A stretch of 64,000 bases of DNA from an uncultured Planktomarina sp. (lineage in GTDB: Bacteria > Pseudomonadota > Alphaproteobacteria > Rhodobacterales > Rhodobacteraceae). A program made the translations under genes and the position numbers. Shown here piece after piece: positions 17,397-28,350 of this stretch. Below the pieces are notes generated by a model. It was not told where the DNA came from. It saw nothing but the letters and a program-made list of their open reading frames with translations, and did not search any database. The stretch's first letter is position 1, and every line of letters begins with the position of its first letter. The stretch lies in NCBI GenBank assembly GCA_905181815.1, contig CAJIZA010000001.1, forward strand, positions 124,001-188,000, read 5' to 3'.

Positions 17397-18171
17397 TACG
17401 ATAGACAGCGCAACAGATGCACAAGGGGTCTGTACGGTTTGGTTGAACAGGCCCGAGAAACATAATGCCCTATCTGCTCAGATGATCGACGAGCTGACCG
17501 AAATGGCCGCAAATTTGCGCCACAGTTCTGCGCGGGTCGTGGTTTTGGCCGCGCGCGGCAAGAGCTTTTGCGCCGGTGGAGATTTGCAATGGATGCAAGC
17601 GCAGATGCAGGCGGATCGTGCGACCCGGCAAGAAGGCGCGCGACGTCTTGCGGGGATGCTGCAGTCTTGGAACACGCTGCCGCAGCCGGTGATCGGACGT
17701 ATTCACGGCAATGCCTTCGGCGGCGGGGTCGGGCTGGCCTCGATCTGTGACGTGGCCATTGGGGTTGAGAATGCCTGGATGGGGCTGACGGAAACCAAGC
17801 TTGGGCTGATTCCGGCAACCATCGGTCCTTATGTGATTGCGCGCATGGGCGAGGCGGCGGCGCGGCGTGTGTTCATGTCTGCCCGCAAGTTTTCTGCGCA
17901 CGAAGCGCATAGCCTGGGGCTGTTGGCCAAAACCGTTGCTGAAGACGCACTTGACCAAGCCGTGATAGCAGAAGTGACACCCTATTTAAGCTGTGCGCCG
18001 GGGGCGGTGGCCGCGGCGAAAAAACTGGCGCGGGCGCTGGGTACGGTCATCGACGCGCAGACAATTGAAATGACGGTCACAGCTTTGATACAACAATGGG
18101 AAAGCCCAGAGGCAGAGGAGGGAATTGCCGCCTTCTTCGGAAAAATAGCGCCAAGCTGGCAGGTCCGGTGA
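17386..18171 (+). CDS. liuC: Enoyl-CoA hydratase/isomerase family, probable methylglutaconyl-CoA hydratase
   Basis: 261 residues from ATG 17386. A longer in-frame opening to 17179 lies wholly inside mvaB and is rejected because relatives start near MQFDTIDS. Crotonase features are SFCAGGDLQWM and GNAFGGGVGLASICDVAIG (oxyanion hole), with TETKLGLIPATIGPYV carrying a catalytic Glu. In this operon it should hydrate 3-methylglutaconyl-CoA to HMG-CoA, linking the carboxylase to the lyase. The specific substrate is inferred from context. Last gene of the cluster. Confidence 0.9.
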   Translation: MQFDTIDSATDAQGVCTVWLNRPEKHNALSAQMIDELTEMAANLRHSSARVVVLAARGKSFCAGGDLQWMQAQMQADRATRQEGARRLAGMLQSWNTLPQPVIGRIHGNAFGGGVGLASICDVAIGVENAWMGLTETKLGLIPATIGPYVIARMGEAAARRVFMSARKFSAHEAHSLGLLAKTVAEDALDQAVIAEVTPYLSCAPGAVAAAKKLARALGTVIDAQTIEMTVTALIQQWESPEAEEGIAAFFGKIAPSWQVR

Positions 18172-18204
18172 CTCGTTTTGGATAAATTTTCTTTAAGACT
18201 GGCT

Positions 18205-18220
18205 CGGATTGCGCAATCCG
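18205..18220. promoter_or_regulatory. 16-bp perfect palindrome before nuoA
   Basis: CGGATTGCGCAATCCG reads the same on both strands. It lies between the liu operon and nuoA, 5 bp before a candidate -35 (TTGACC 18225-18230, 17-bp spacer, TAGTAG 18248-18253). It could be an operator, or, with flanking GGCT/GGGC wobble pairs, a liu terminator stem followed by CTTTT. Confidence 0.5.
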
Positions 18221-18224
18221 GGCG

Positions 18225-18253
18225 TTGACCCTTTTGTGCCCGAAGCGTAGTAG
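18225..18253 (+). promoter_or_regulatory. Candidate nuo promoter
   Basis: TTGACC and TAGTAG are spaced by 17 bp and lie 44 bp before the nuoA start. The -35 is good and the -10 weak. It is the only sigma-70-like pair I see in the 125-bp gap before nuoA. Confidence 0.35.
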
Positions 18254-18296
18254 AGGCACCAAGCTGTGCCACAAGCGGTACGTGTAAGGAGCCAAC

Positions 18297-19186
<890 letters not shown>

Positions 19187-19190
19187 GGTC

Positions 19191-19397
19191 ATGCAAGTTA
19201 TGCTTGGTTCGGTTGTATCTCTAAAGAGTGGTGGTCAGTTGATGACTGTAGAAAAGTTTGGTGAACATGCCGATGCGCGCTGTTCCCAGTTTGTCGATAT
19301 GGCAATTCAACGTGAATGGTCAGCGTTGATTGCGTTGCAGCCTCAGGGTCCGCCGAAAGCTGGCGTCGCCTCTGGCGCTAAGAAAGTTGTGAAATGA
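19191..19397 (+). CDS. YodC/DUF2158-like small protein inside the nuo operon
   Basis: 68 residues. [20 protein letters not shown] followed by ADARCSQF matches the pattern of YodC-type proteins (V-LKSGG-MTV, then a conserved Cys). The C-terminal half is Ala/Gly/Lys-rich. It starts 4 bp after the nuoB stop, and its stop overlaps the nuoC start (ATGA), so it is translated together with the complex. It is not a known complex I subunit; whether it helps assembly is unknown. Confidence 0.75.
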   Translation: MQVMLGSVVSLKSGGQLMTVEKFGEHADARCSQFVDMAIQREWSALIALQPQGPPKAGVASGAKKVVK

Positions 19398-20005
19398 CAC
19401 AGGCATTACAAGAATTGGGTGCGTTGATTGCATCAAAACGGCCCGAATGCGTGCTGTCCTATGATGTAAGTTTTGACGAGCTGACCATTGTCGTCGCGCC
19501 GTCCAACATTGTTGGGTTGGTCGATTTTCTAAAGTCCAACCGTAGCTGCCGCCTCTCGACCTTGGTTGATATCACAGCAGTCGATTACCCAGGTCGCGAG
19601 AAACGCTTTGACGTGGTGTATCATTTGCTCAGTATGTATCAGAACCACCGGGTACGTCTTCGGGCCGCCGTGCGGGCCGATGACATGGTAGCTTCGATCG
19701 TAGAAGTGCACCCTTCGGCAAACTGGTTTGAGCGTGAAGTTTTCGATATGTTTGGAATACTATTTTCTGGTCACCCGGATCTGCGCCGATTGCTGACCGA
19801 TTACGGTTTTCGCGGCCATCCGCTGCGGAAAGATTTTCCAACCAGCGGCTATACGGAACTACGTTACGACGAGGCTGAAAAGCGTGTAGTCTATGAGCCT
19901 GTGTCCTTGGTACAGGAATACCGTCAATTCGACTTTATGTCTCCTTGGGAAGGCGCGAAATATGTGCTGCCCGATGACGAGAAGACTGATGGGGCCAAGG
20001 GGTAA
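19394..20005 (+). CDS. nuoC: NADH-quinone oxidoreductase subunit C
   Basis: 203 residues of the 30-kDa subunit family. [19 protein letters not shown] and the C-terminal signature [20 protein letters not shown], then [17 protein letters not shown], are diagnostic. It is part of the peripheral arm contacting NuoD. NuoC and NuoD are separate proteins here, not the fused form of E. coli. Unusually, a non-nuo gene of about 0.9 kb separates nuoC from nuoD. Confidence 0.95.
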   Translation: MTQALQELGALIASKRPECVLSYDVSFDELTIVVAPSNIVGLVDFLKSNRSCRLSTLVDITAVDYPGREKRFDVVYHLLSMYQNHRVRLRAAVRADDMVASIVEVHPSANWFEREVFDMFGILFSGHPDLRRLLTDYGFRGHPLRKDFPTSGYTELRYDEAEKRVVYEPVSLVQEYRQFDFMSPWEGAKYVLPDDEKTDGAKG

Positions 20006-20008
20006 ACT

Positions 20009-20896
20009 ATGGCCGATCCAACTCTTTTGATCTGCGTGGGAGCGAATGAGGCGGGAACGTCTTGGGTGTATCTCTATTTGCATGATCATGAGACGTATTA
20101 TGTGCGATCGATTAAGGAATATCGCTATTTTTCGATAATTAAAACTGAGAAGTTAATGTGTCAAATGAAGGTCGTGAACCGTCTTCTGATGCAATACGCG
20201 GTATGGCGAATTGAGGCTGAAGCTGCGGATGATATCATCTGCATACTCAGCTTGAGCTGCCGGATTGACGACACCAAGGCGCTGATCATGGCGCTTTCGG
20301 CAGAGTACAGCGCCGATTTCGAGTACCCGCAGGCTGGGCGAAATGATGCGATGGTCTTGCTTTACGCCACCCCGGCCTACGTCTTAATTGACCCCGTGGA
20401 GATTGCCCGTGTTTTAGCGCTGCCTATTCGCGTCAAGCTGCAATATCTGATGCGCGACCCGCTAGGGGGCCTCTGGTCTCATGTGCGCATGGTGGCCAAA
20501 CGCAGGATGCAAGCTGGGCAGGATTTATTGGTCACTTGCCGAGATATAATGCGGCGCGTTTTGAATAACCAAAAAGATGTGCACATTATGATACGGGGCG
20601 ATTATAAATCAAATATCTCAAGCCTTGCGTCAGTTTTTGATCACTGGCAATTTCTGATTGGCTTTTCGGAAAATTTGCAGGACGGTCCCAAGTCTGACGC
20701 CATGTGTGCCTGTCGGGGGATTAAGGCGACAAGCGCGCCTGAGATTAAACCTGCGCATGTGGGCCTTGCAGCGCCTTTTCCAGAAGGCCAACGTCGGGAC
20801 ACCTTGGCATTTTTAAGGGCGCAATACGACTTCATTGCTGATAATTTCGCGGAACTTCCGAAAAATTTATTACAAAACAGTGAGTTAACTGCGTGA
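20009..20896 (+). CDS. Divergent sulfotransferase-like protein between nuoC and nuoD
   Basis: 295 residues. The layout follows PAPS-dependent sulfotransferases. An N-terminal GANEAGTSW (11-19) sits where the 5'-phosphosulfate loop G-x-x-K-x-G-T-T/S lies, IKEYRYF (35-41) follows as in the KEPHYF region, and [16 protein letters not shown] (146-161) matches the 3'-phosphate site with Arg149 and Ser157. A late [16 protein letters not shown] resembles the usual C-terminal helix. The loop Lys is replaced by Glu14, which could abolish PAPS binding. It starts 4 bp after nuoC. The codons look more AT-rich than those of its neighbours, suggesting insertion into the operon. Confidence 0.7.
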   Translation: MADPTLLICVGANEAGTSWVYLYLHDHETYYVRSIKEYRYFSIIKTEKLMCQMKVVNRLLMQYAVWRIEAEAADDIICILSLSCRIDDTKALIMALSAEYSADFEYPQAGRNDAMVLLYATPAYVLIDPVEIARVLALPIRVKLQYLMRDPLGGLWSHVRMVAKRRMQAGQDLLVTCRDIMRRVLNNQKDVHIMIRGDYKSNISSLASVFDHWQFLIGFSENLQDGPKSDAMCACRGIKATSAPEIKPAHVGLAAPFPEGQRRDTLAFLRAQYDFIADNFAELPKNLLQNSELTA

Positions 20897-20913
20897 CAAC
20901 ACAGGTAATCATC

Positions 20914-20940
20914 GGCCAAAACTTTGGCCAAGAAGGAGGT
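20914..20940 (+). promoter_or_regulatory. Hairpin plus very strong Shine-Dalgarno before nuoD
   Basis: GGCCAAA-AC-TTTGGCC (20914-20929) is a compact inverted repeat, followed by AAGGAGGT (20933-20940) 5 bp before the nuoD ATG. The ribosome site is a full consensus, stronger than others in this operon, which would secure nuoD translation after the intervening gene. Confidence 0.6.
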
Positions 20941-20945
20941 GCATA

Positions 20946-22157
20946 ATGGACGGCTCCAAATTTAACGACGCTTTGATAGGCGAGCAAAAAATTCGCAATT
21001 TCAATATCAACTTTGGTCCACAGCACCCTGCGGCGCACGGCGTGTTGCGGCTGGTGCTGGAATTAGATGGCGAAATTGTAGAGCGCTGCGATCCGCACAT
21101 TGGATTGTTGCACCGCGGCACAGAAAAGCTGATGGAAAGCCGGACCTATTTGCAAAACTTGCCCTATTTTGACCGGCTAGACTATGTGGCACCTATGAAC
21201 CAGGAGCACGCATGGTGTTTGGTGATTGAAAAGCTCACCGGCACCGTCGCGCCGCGCCGCGCCAGCCTTATCCGAGTACTTTATTCTGAAATTGGCCGCG
21301 TGCTCAACCACTTGCTCAATGTTACGACGCAGGCGATGGACGTCGGGGCGATGACGCCTTTGACCTGGGGGTTTGAAGAGCGCGAAAAGCTGATGATCTT
21401 TTATGAGCGGGCCTGTGGTGCGCGTCTGCATGCGGCCTATTTTCGCCCTGGCGGTGTGCACCAAGATCTGCCAGATGCTTTGATTGATGATATCGAAGAA
21501 TGGGCCCAGTCCTTCCCAGCGGTTTTGCAGGACATCGATACTATGTTGACAGAAAATCGGATTTTCAAGCAGCGCAATGTAGATATCGGTGTCGTTACAG
21601 AAGACGACATCCAGAAATATGGCTTTAGCGGCGTTATGGTGCGCGGCTCTGGCTTGGCCTGGGATCTGCGTCGGGCGCAGCCCTATGAGTGCTACGACGA
21701 GTTCGAGTTCGACATTCCTGTTGGTAAAAATGGTGATTGTTATGACCGCTATCTTTGCCGCATGGAAGAAATGCGGCAATCCGTTTCGATCATCAAACAG
21801 GCGATCAGCAAATTGCGCGAGGAGCCGGGCGATGTCATGGCGCGCGGGAAAATGACTCCGCCAAAGCGCGGCGAGATGAAACAGTCGATGGAAGCTCTGA
21901 TCCATCACTTTAAACTTTATACTGAGGGTTTCCATGTTCCCGAGGGCGAAGTCTATGCGGCTGTTGAAGCGCCAAAGGGTGAGTTTGGCGTGTATTTGGT
22001 CGCAGATGGCACGAATAAACCCTATCGCAGCAAGATACGGGCTCCGGGCTTTTTGCACCTTCAAGCTATGGATTACCTGTGCAAAGGGCACCAGCTGGCA
22101 GATGTGGCGGCAATCATTGGCACGATGGATGTGGTCTTTGGAGAGATAGACCGATGA
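20946..22157 (+). CDS. nuoD: NADH-quinone oxidoreductase subunit D
   Basis: 403 residues of the 49-kDa subunit. [20 protein letters not shown] near the start, [20 protein letters not shown], and the C-terminal [14 protein letters not shown] and [13 protein letters not shown] are conserved. It forms the quinone pocket with NuoB and descends from the large subunit of [NiFe] hydrogenases. The stop overlaps a possible 17-codon ORF before nuoE. Confidence 0.96.
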   Translation: MDGSKFNDALIGEQKIRNFNINFGPQHPAAHGVLRLVLELDGEIVERCDPHIGLLHRGTEKLMESRTYLQNLPYFDRLDYVAPMNQEHAWCLVIEKLTGTVAPRRASLIRVLYSEIGRVLNHLLNVTTQAMDVGAMTPLTWGFEEREKLMIFYERACGARLHAAYFRPGGVHQDLPDALIDDIEEWAQSFPAVLQDIDTMLTENRIFKQRNVDIGVVTEDDIQKYGFSGVMVRGSGLAWDLRRAQPYECYDEFEFDIPVGKNGDCYDRYLCRMEEMRQSVSIIKQAISKLREEPGDVMARGKMTPPKRGEMKQSMEALIHHFKLYTEGFHVPEGEVYAAVEAPKGEFGVYLVADGTNKPYRSKIRAPGFLHLQAMDYLCKGHQLADVAAIIGTMDVVFGEIDR

Positions 22158-22207
22158 GCTTCCACGCTGTTCCTTTCGAAACCTATGCCGCGTCTTTGAA
22201 CGCTTAA
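22154..22207 (+). CDS. Possible 17-codon ORF between nuoD and nuoE
   Basis: An ATG overlapping the nuoD stop (ATGA) opens [17 protein letters not shown], then TAA. The coupling geometry is the same as for real genes in this operon, but the ORF is too short to judge. It could be a leader, the relic of a longer ORF, or chance. Confidence 0.2.
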   Translation: MSFHAVPFETYAASLNA

Positions 22208-22223
22208 ATTACAGGGTCCTTAT

Positions 22224-23015
22224 ATGCTTCGTCGTCTACACGCAAATCAACCCAGCTCCTTTGCTTTCACACCTGCCAATCAGGCTTGGGCGGTGGCGCA
22301 GATGACCAAATTCCCTGAGGGTCGGCAGGCCAGCGCGGTGATCCCTTTGCTGTGGCGCGCCCAGGAGCAAGAAGGTTGGCTGACGCGACCGGCGATTGAG
22401 GCCGTAGCTGATCTTTTGGGCATGGCTTATATTCGGGTCCTAGAAGTTGCGACCTTCTATTTTATGTTCCAGATTCAGCCTGTTGGCCAGGTTGCACATT
22501 TTCAAATTTGTGGCACCACAACCTGCATGATTTGTGGTGCAGAGGATTTGGTGTCTGTTTGCAAAGAAAAAATCGCCAGTAAGCCCCATGTCATTTCCGA
22601 AGATGGGAAGTTTAGCTGGGAAGAGGTGGAATGTTTGGGGGCCTGCGCAAATGCGCCGATGGTTCAGATTGGTAAAGATTACTATGAAGATCTCACCGCT
22701 GAGAAATTTGCTGCCCTGATTGATCAATTGGCCGCAGGTAACGTGCCGACCCCCGGTTCGCAATCGGGCCGCTATGCCGCGGAGCCGGCCACGGGTTTGA
22801 CCTCCTTGCAAGACCATGAGGCAGGCAAAGCGGCTTTTAACGCTTCTGTGCAATTGGCTGTGGACTTGGGCGATACGGTCAAACGGATTGATGGAAGCGA
22901 AGTGCCGCTCCTGACCCCATGGTTGGGTAAGGTTGCAAAACCAAACGCCGCGCCCAAGGCCAAAGCAAAGGCCGCAGCGAAGACCAAAACCGCCAAGGCG
23001 AAAGATATAAAGTAA
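22224..23015 (+). CDS. nuoE: NADH-quinone oxidoreductase subunit E, with extended C-terminus
   Basis: 263 residues. The 24-kDa thioredoxin-like [2Fe-2S] domain covers about residues 25-180: [14 protein letters not shown] gives the first Cys pair region and [15 protein letters not shown] the second. After residue 180 comes an extension absent from the short E. coli form, ending in an Ala/Lys-rich tail ([17 protein letters not shown]). Long tails are known in Rhodobacteraceae NuoE. It works with NuoF in NADH oxidation (cluster N1a). Confidence 0.94.
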   Translation: MLRRLHANQPSSFAFTPANQAWAVAQMTKFPEGRQASAVIPLLWRAQEQEGWLTRPAIEAVADLLGMAYIRVLEVATFYFMFQIQPVGQVAHFQICGTTTCMICGAEDLVSVCKEKIASKPHVISEDGKFSWEEVECLGACANAPMVQIGKDYYEDLTAEKFAALIDQLAAGNVPTPGSQSGRYAAEPATGLTSLQDHEAGKAAFNASVQLAVDLGDTVKRIDGSEVPLLTPWLGKVAKPNAAPKAKAKAAAKTKTAKAKDIK

Positions 23016-23062
23016 CAGAGCGTCTCCTGACAAATACAACGAGTTGAAAGACCTAAAACAGA

Positions 23063-23290
23063 ATGCACAGTCAAAAAGATCATATCCAAGCCAAGAAGGG
23101 CCGGACAGCTAGTCTGGTCATTGCGGGTGCTATGCTGATTTGGCTCGGCATGCAATGGACCGCTGTGCAGCTTGATATTCCAAGCCGTTACATGCTGTTG
23201 CTGGATTTAGCCGTTATGGCCGCGATGGTTTGGTCGCTTATTGTCACTTTTCAAATTTGGCGTGCGCGCCGCGATGCAGATAAAGGCTAA
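23063..23290 (+). CDS. DUF5337-type small membrane protein
   Basis: 75 residues: a polar start, then two hydrophobic helices ([18 protein letters not shown] and [19 protein letters not shown]) and a basic end. It matches the small protein seen between nuoE and nuoF in Rhodobacteraceae (DUF5337). Its start is 47 bp after nuoE and its stop 5 bp before nuoF. It may associate with the membrane arm, but no function is established as far as I know. Confidence 0.75.
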   Translation: MHSQKDHIQAKKGRTASLVIAGAMLIWLGMQWTAVQLDIPSRYMLLLDLAVMAAMVWSLIVTFQIWRARRDADKG

Positions 23291-23295
23291 ATGAA

Positions 23296-24591
23296 ATGCT
23301 GAAAGATCAAGATCGTATTTTCACCAATCTCTACGGGATGCATGAGCGCACTTTGAAAGGTGCCAAAGCGCGGGGCCATTGGGATGGCACGGCCGCTTTG
23401 ATCAAAAAGGGTCGTGATTGGATCATTGATGAGATGAAGGCCTCCGGCCTGCGCGGCCGCGGCGGGGCGGGATTCCCAACGGGTTTGAAGTGGTCCTTTA
23501 TGCCGAAAGAAAGCGATGGCCGTCCGTCCTATTTGGTCGTGAACGCCGATGAATCCGAGCCGGGCACCTGCAAAGATCGTGAAATTATGCGCCACGATCC
23601 GCATACGCTAATTGAAGGCTGCTTGATTGCCTCTTTCGCAATGAATGCCCATGCATGCTATATCTATATTCGCGGCGAGTATATTCGCGAACGAGAAGCG
23701 CTTCAGGCGGCGATTGACGAGGCCTATGACGTCGGGTTGGTCGGTAAGAATGCGGCCAAATCGGGCTGGGACTTCGACATTTACCTGCATCACGGGGCAG
23801 GCGCCTATATATGTGGTGAGGAAACAGCGCTTTTGGAGAGTCTTGAAGGCAAAAAAGGCATGCCGAGGATGAAACCTCCGTTTCCAGCGGGGGCGGGGCT
23901 TTATGGGTGTCCGACCACGGTGAACAATGTGGAATCTATTGCGGTTGTGCCAACGATTTTGCGCCGCGGTGGTGCGTGGTTCTCAGGGTTTGGCCGCCCC
24001 AACAATACCGGCACCAAACTTTTTGCAATTTCCGGCCATGTAAATAATCCCTGCGTGGTGGAGGAGGCGATGTCGATCCCATTTGACGAGCTGATTGATA
24101 AGCATTGCGGTGGAATCCGTGGCGGGTGGGACAATCTCAAAGCGGTAATCCCGGGCGGATCCTCTGTGCCGATGTTGCCCGGCTCAGTGATGCGGCAAGA
24201 TGCGATTATGGATTTTGACTGGCTACGGGCACAGCGTTCAGGCCTGGGCACTGCGGCGGTCATTGTGATGGATCAATCGACAGATGTGGTCAAAGCTGTT
24301 TGGCGTTTGGCAAAGTTCTACAAGCATGAAAGCTGCGGTCAATGCACCCCGTGCCGCGAAGGCACAGGCTGGATGATGCGGGTGATGGAGCGGTTGGTGA
24401 CCGGTGATGCGGAACCAGAAGAAATTGATATGTTGCTGGATGTGACCAAACAGGTCGAAGGCCATACAATTTGCGCCCTTGGGGATGCAGCCGCCTGGCC
24501 CATTCAAGGGCTTATCCGACATTTTCGCAACGATATTGAGGATCGGATCGCCCATAAGCGCCGTCCCCGGCGTGGCGTGGCGGCTGAATAA
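23296..24591 (+). CDS. nuoF: NADH-quinone oxidoreductase subunit F
   Basis: 431 residues of the 51-kDa subunit. [16 protein letters not shown] is the NADH/FMN-binding start, [19 protein letters not shown] is the second glycine-rich signature, and [15 protein letters not shown] with a later Cys in [15 protein letters not shown] gives the N3 [4Fe-4S] ligands. It receives the hydride from NADH onto FMN. Confidence 0.97.
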   Translation: MLKDQDRIFTNLYGMHERTLKGAKARGHWDGTAALIKKGRDWIIDEMKASGLRGRGGAGFPTGLKWSFMPKESDGRPSYLVVNADESEPGTCKDREIMRHDPHTLIEGCLIASFAMNAHACYIYIRGEYIREREALQAAIDEAYDVGLVGKNAAKSGWDFDIYLHHGAGAYICGEETALLESLEGKKGMPRMKPPFPAGAGLYGCPTTVNNVESIAVVPTILRRGGAWFSGFGRPNNTGTKLFAISGHVNNPCVVEEAMSIPFDELIDKHCGGIRGGWDNLKAVIPGGSSVPMLPGSVMRQDAIMDFDWLRAQRSGLGTAAVIVMDQSTDVVKAVWRLAKFYKHESCGQCTPCREGTGWMMRVMERLVTGDAEPEEIDMLLDVTKQVEGHTICALGDAAAWPIQGLIRHFRNDIEDRIAHKRRPRRGVAAE

Positions 24592-24594
24592 TAG

Positions 24595-25029
24595 ATGACC
24601 CGGATTGCTTCATTTCCTGCTGATATGCGCACCATGTTGAAGGCCTGCGTTTTCGCACTGTGCTGTGTGCCTGCGCCGGTTATTGCAGCGAAGGGCTTGG
24701 TACAGGAGGCTGCGCTGAACGAGGGGTTGATTGCGATTTCTATGGCCAATGTAATCCGCAAAACCTGTCCCAGTATCTCCGCTCGGATGCTTGAGGCTTG
24801 GTTGCAAATTAAAACCCTCGAGGCAGAGGCTCAATCGCTCGGCTATTCGGCCCAAGAGGTGACTGCCTTTATTAAAGATCCTATGGAAAAAAAGCGTGTT
24901 TTGAGTATTGCTCAAGAGCGACTTGCAGATCATGGGGTTATTCCTGACCAACCCGCGACCCATTGCACCTTGGGGCTTGCTGAAATTGAAGCAGGCTCTG
25001 CAATCGGAAAATTGCTGAAAGCGAAGTAG
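24595..25029 (+). CDS. DUF5333-type secreted protein
   Basis: 144 residues. A signal peptide ([19 protein letters not shown]) follows a short leader; an internal Met (24625) could be the true start. The mature part has [20 protein letters not shown] and [19 protein letters not shown], which match the DUF5333 family found between nuoF and nuoG in Rhodobacteraceae. Two Cys could pair in the periplasm. It lies 3 bp after nuoF and 2 bp before nuoG. Role unknown. Confidence 0.75.
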   Translation: MTRIASFPADMRTMLKACVFALCCVPAPVIAAKGLVQEAALNEGLIAISMANVIRKTCPSISARMLEAWLQIKTLEAEAQSLGYSAQEVTAFIKDPMEKKRVLSIAQERLADHGVIPDQPATHCTLGLAEIEAGSAIGKLLKAK

Positions 25030-25031
25030 AT

Positions 25032-27050
25032 ATGTCTGACCTGCGAAAAATCGTCATCGACGATCAAGAAATCGAAGTAAATGGCGCGATGACGTTGATC
25101 CAAGCCTGTGAGCAGGTCGGGGTTGAGGTGCCGCGTTTTTGTTACCATGAGCGTCTGACCATTGCTGGCAACTGTCGAATGTGTCTGGTAGAAGTCGTGG
25201 GGGGTCCGCCGAAGCCTGCGGCCTCTTGCGCGATGCAGGTGCGCGATCTACGCCCCGGCCCGGAAGGGCAATTGCCGGTTGTCAAAACGAATTCTCCAAT
25301 GGTAAAAAAAGCCCGGGAAGGGGTGATGGAATTTCTCCTCATCAACCACCCGCTGGATTGCCCAATCTGCGACCAGGGCGGAGAGTGCGATCTCCAAGAT
25401 CAAGCCATGGCTTACGGCGTGGATTTCAGCCGATTCCGTGAGCCCAAAAGGGCGACAGAGGATTTGGACTTGGGACCCTTGGTCGAGACCCATATGACCC
25501 GCTGCATTTCTTGCACCCGCTGCGTGCGCTTCACCTCCGAAGTGGCCGGTCTCACCCAGATGGGCCAAACTGGGCGCGGTGAAGATGCTGAAATTACAAG
25601 CTATTTGGGACAAACGCTCGACAGCAATTTGCAGGGGAATATCATTGACCTGTGTCCTGTTGGTGCTTTGGTGTCCAAACCCTATGCGTTTACAGCCCGT
25701 CCTTGGGAGTTGAGCAAAACCGATTCCATTGATGTGATGGATGCACTTGGCTCCAATATCCGCGTGGACACAAAGGGCCGTGAAGTGATGCGGTTTTTGC
25801 CGCGCAACCATGACGGTGTGAATGAGGAATGGCTGGCCGATAAGTCGCGTTTTGTTTGGGATGGCTTGCGCCGTCAGCGCTTGGACCGGCCCTATATTCG
25901 CGAGGCGGGCAAATTGCGTCCCGCGACCTGGCCGGAAGCGCTTGGAGCTGTGGCCGCGGCTATTGCTGGCAAAAAGGTGACCGCTTTGGTTGGCGATCTG
26001 GTCTCGACAGAGGCAGCCTATGCGCTCCAGCAGGTCATAGCTGGGCTCGGTGGTAAAATTGAGTGCCGGACAGATGGGGCGCAATTACCGATGGGCAATC
26101 GGAGCGGCTATGTCGGCACTGCACGCATAGAGGATCTCGAAACTGCGCAGATGATCCAGTTGATTGGCACCAACCCGAAGATGGAAGCGCCGGTTCTGAA
26201 TGCCCGTATTCGCAAGGCTTGGAGCCGTGGCGCCTCAATTGGTTTGATTGGTGAGCCAGTGGATCTGACCTATGACTATGTGCATGTTGGCACGGGGCGT
26301 GCGGAACTGCAGGGCTTGCTTAAGAAAGATTATAAAGCTGTTCTAGAGCAGCCCTCCATGGTGGTTCTGGGGCAGGCGGCTTTGCAAGGCGAGGATGGCG
26401 CGGCGGTTCTGGCGGCGACGATGGAGCTTTGCGAAAAAACTGACAGCAAATTATTGATCCTGCACACAGCAGCGGCACGCGTTGGTGCAATGGATCTGGG
26501 ATGCACCACCGACGGGGGTCTTGCCGCCGCCGTTGAAGGCGCTGAGGTCATCTATAATCTGGGGGCGGATGAACTGGACATCGCGCCCGGGGCCTTTGTG
26601 ATTTATCAAGGCAGTCATGGCGATAGAGGGGCGCATCGGGCCGATGTGATCCTGCCGGGCGCGGCCTACACGGAAGAAAATGGTATTTTTGTCAACACTG
26701 AAGGGCGGCCACAATTGGCGCAGCGCGCTGGCTTTGCACCGGGTGAAGCCAAGGAAAACTGGGCCATTTTGCGGGCGCTCTCGGCTGAATTGGGCGCGGC
26801 TTTGCCCTTTGACAATTTGGCACAGTTGCGCAATCACATGATCGCTGCTGCGCCTCATTTGGCGGCGATTGATGGGGTGGCAGAAAATGAATGGCAGGCG
26901 GTGTCGGGCGGAAAAATGGGCAAGGGTGCGTTTGGACAGGCGATAAGCGATTATTACCTCAGCAATCCGATCGCCCGGGCCAGTACCTTGATGGCGGAAC
27001 TATCTGCCAATGCCAAGGCGCGCAATTCTGCGTCTCTTGCGGCGGAATAA
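25032..27050 (+). CDS. nuoG: NADH-quinone oxidoreductase subunit G
   Basis: 672 residues. The N-terminal ferredoxin domain has [20 protein letters not shown] (N1b [2Fe-2S]); then [18 protein letters not shown] with the His/Cys-liganded cluster N5, then [10 protein letters not shown] for N4. The rest is a molybdopterin-oxidoreductase-like domain that has lost the cofactor. It carries electrons along the peripheral arm. Length is typical of alphaproteobacteria. Confidence 0.96.
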   Translation: MSDLRKIVIDDQEIEVNGAMTLIQACEQVGVEVPRFCYHERLTIAGNCRMCLVEVVGGPPKPAASCAMQVRDLRPGPEGQLPVVKTNSPMVKKAREGVMEFLLINHPLDCPICDQGGECDLQDQAMAYGVDFSRFREPKRATEDLDLGPLVETHMTRCISCTRCVRFTSEVAGLTQMGQTGRGEDAEITSYLGQTLDSNLQGNIIDLCPVGALVSKPYAFTARPWELSKTDSIDVMDALGSNIRVDTKGREVMRFLPRNHDGVNEEWLADKSRFVWDGLRRQRLDRPYIREAGKLRPATWPEALGAVAAAIAGKKVTALVGDLVSTEAAYALQQVIAGLGGKIECRTDGAQLPMGNRSGYVGTARIEDLETAQMIQLIGTNPKMEAPVLNARIRKAWSRGASIGLIGEPVDLTYDYVHVGTGRAELQGLLKKDYKAVLEQPSMVVLGQAALQGEDGAAVLAATMELCEKTDSKLLILHTAAARVGAMDLGCTTDGGLAAAVEGAEVIYNLGADELDIAPGAFVIYQGSHGDRGAHRADVILPGAAYTEENGIFVNTEGRPQLAQRAGFAPGEAKENWAILRALSAELGAALPFDNLAQLRNHMIAAAPHLAAIDGVAENEWQAVSGGKMGKGAFGQAISDYYLSNPIARASTLMAELSANAKARNSASLAAE

Positions 27051-27054
27051 TTTT

Positions 27055-27261
27055 ATGGGTTTGGCTTTGATGGATCGTTTGGACAGCTGTCCCGCACCGG
27101 AGTTTGGCGGGACTTTGCAAGGTCACGGGCGCTCCCGCGGGCTTGCGGCGCACAGAGCGGTGATTTCATCGAAAAACCATGCAGCGAAGGCTGGTATTTT
27201 TACCCAAGATACGGTTTACAGCCCAGTATATGACCCGGCTGACATCTCGGCCGATATTTAG
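27055..27261 (+). CDS. Doubtful 68-codon ORF between nuoG and nuoH
   Basis: The 258-bp gap between nuoG and nuoH contains an ATG 4 bp after nuoG opening 68 codons (MGLALMDRLDSCPAPEFGG...). The peptide has no signal peptide, membrane helix or known domain, and the upstream ribosome site is poor. It could be a degenerate relative of the small ORFs seen at other junctions of this operon. Confidence 0.25.
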   Translation: MGLALMDRLDSCPAPEFGGTLQGHGRSRGLAAHRAVISSKNHAAKAGIFTQDTVYSPVYDPADISADI

Positions 27262-27308
27262 CCGAAAATCAGCACAGCTGAACGCAAGGAACGAGGGATA
27301 CCAAAGGT

Positions 27309-28346
27309 ATGAACGAATTCTTCTCCACAAACCTCGGGGTCGCAGTGATCCTTTTGGGCCAAACCCTTGCGGTGGTTGGTTTTGTGATGATCAGCTTGCT
27401 GTTTTTGGTCTATGGCGACCGGAAAATTTGGGCTGCGGTTCAGATGCGGCGTGGGCCAAATGTGGTGGGTTTGTTTGGCCTGCTGCAGACCGTGGCCGAT
27501 GCCTTGAAATATGTGGTTAAGGAAATTGTCATTCCTGCGGGCGCAGATCGTCCTGTCTTTATATTGGCGCCGCTTGTGTCCTTTGTTTTGGCGATGTTGG
27601 CTTGGGCCGTTATCCCCTTCAACGCGACCTGGGTTTTGGCCGATATCAACGTGGCCTTGCTCTTTGTTTTCGCAGTGTCTTCGCTCGAAGTTTATGGGGT
27701 GATTATGGGCGGTTGGGCCTCGAACTCGAAATATCCCTTTCTCGGATCCCTACGCTCTGCAGCGCAGATGATTTCCTATGAAGTCTCGATGGGGTTGATC
27801 ATCATCGGTGTGATTATTTCGACCGGATCGATGAATTTTGGCGCAATTGTAGCGGCGCAGAATGGCGATTTGGGCTTTTTCAATTGGTATTTCATCCCAC
27901 ATTTCCCCATGGTGTTTTTGTTTTTCATCAGCGCCTTGGCAGAAACCAATCGCCCACCCTTCGATTTGCCTGAGGCAGAGTCGGAGCTTGTGGCGGGGTA
28001 TCAGGTTGAATATTCTTCAACGCCGTTTTTGCTCTTCATGGCCGGTGAATATATCGCGATATTCCTGATGTGTGCTTTGATCACCTTGTTATTCTTCGGG
28101 GGGTGGGCCTCGCCTGTCCCTTTCATTGCCGATGGTCCGGTCTGGATGGTTGGGAAAATGGCAATCTTCTTTTTCCTGATTGCCATGGTCAAAGCCTTGG
28201 TGCCGCGGTATCGCTACGACCAGCTGATGCGTTTGGGCTGGAAAGTATTTCTGCCCTTCTCCTTGGTCTGGGTGGTCTTTGTGGCCTTTGCAGCGAAATT
28301 CGGTTGGTTCTGGGGCGTCTATGCCCGCTGGACAGTGGGAGGCTAA
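27309..28346 (+). CDS. nuoH: NADH-quinone oxidoreductase subunit H
   Basis: 345 residues with about eight membrane helices. [24 protein letters not shown] and [20 protein letters not shown] are the two classic signatures; the acidic loop lies at the entrance to the quinone channel. Preceded by AAGGAACGAGG. It joins the membrane arm to the Q module. Confidence 0.96.
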   Translation: MNEFFSTNLGVAVILLGQTLAVVGFVMISLLFLVYGDRKIWAAVQMRRGPNVVGLFGLLQTVADALKYVVKEIVIPAGADRPVFILAPLVSFVLAMLAWAVIPFNATWVLADINVALLFVFAVSSLEVYGVIMGGWASNSKYPFLGSLRSAAQMISYEVSMGLIIIGVIISTGSMNFGAIVAAQNGDLGFFNWYFIPHFPMVFLFFISALAETNRPPFDLPEAESELVAGYQVEYSSTPFLLFMAGEYIAIFLMCALITLLFFGGWASPVPFIADGPVWMVGKMAIFFFLIAMVKALVPRYRYDQLMRLGWKVFLPFSLVWVVFVAFAAKFGWFWGVYARWTVGG

Positions 28347-28350
28347 ACCA

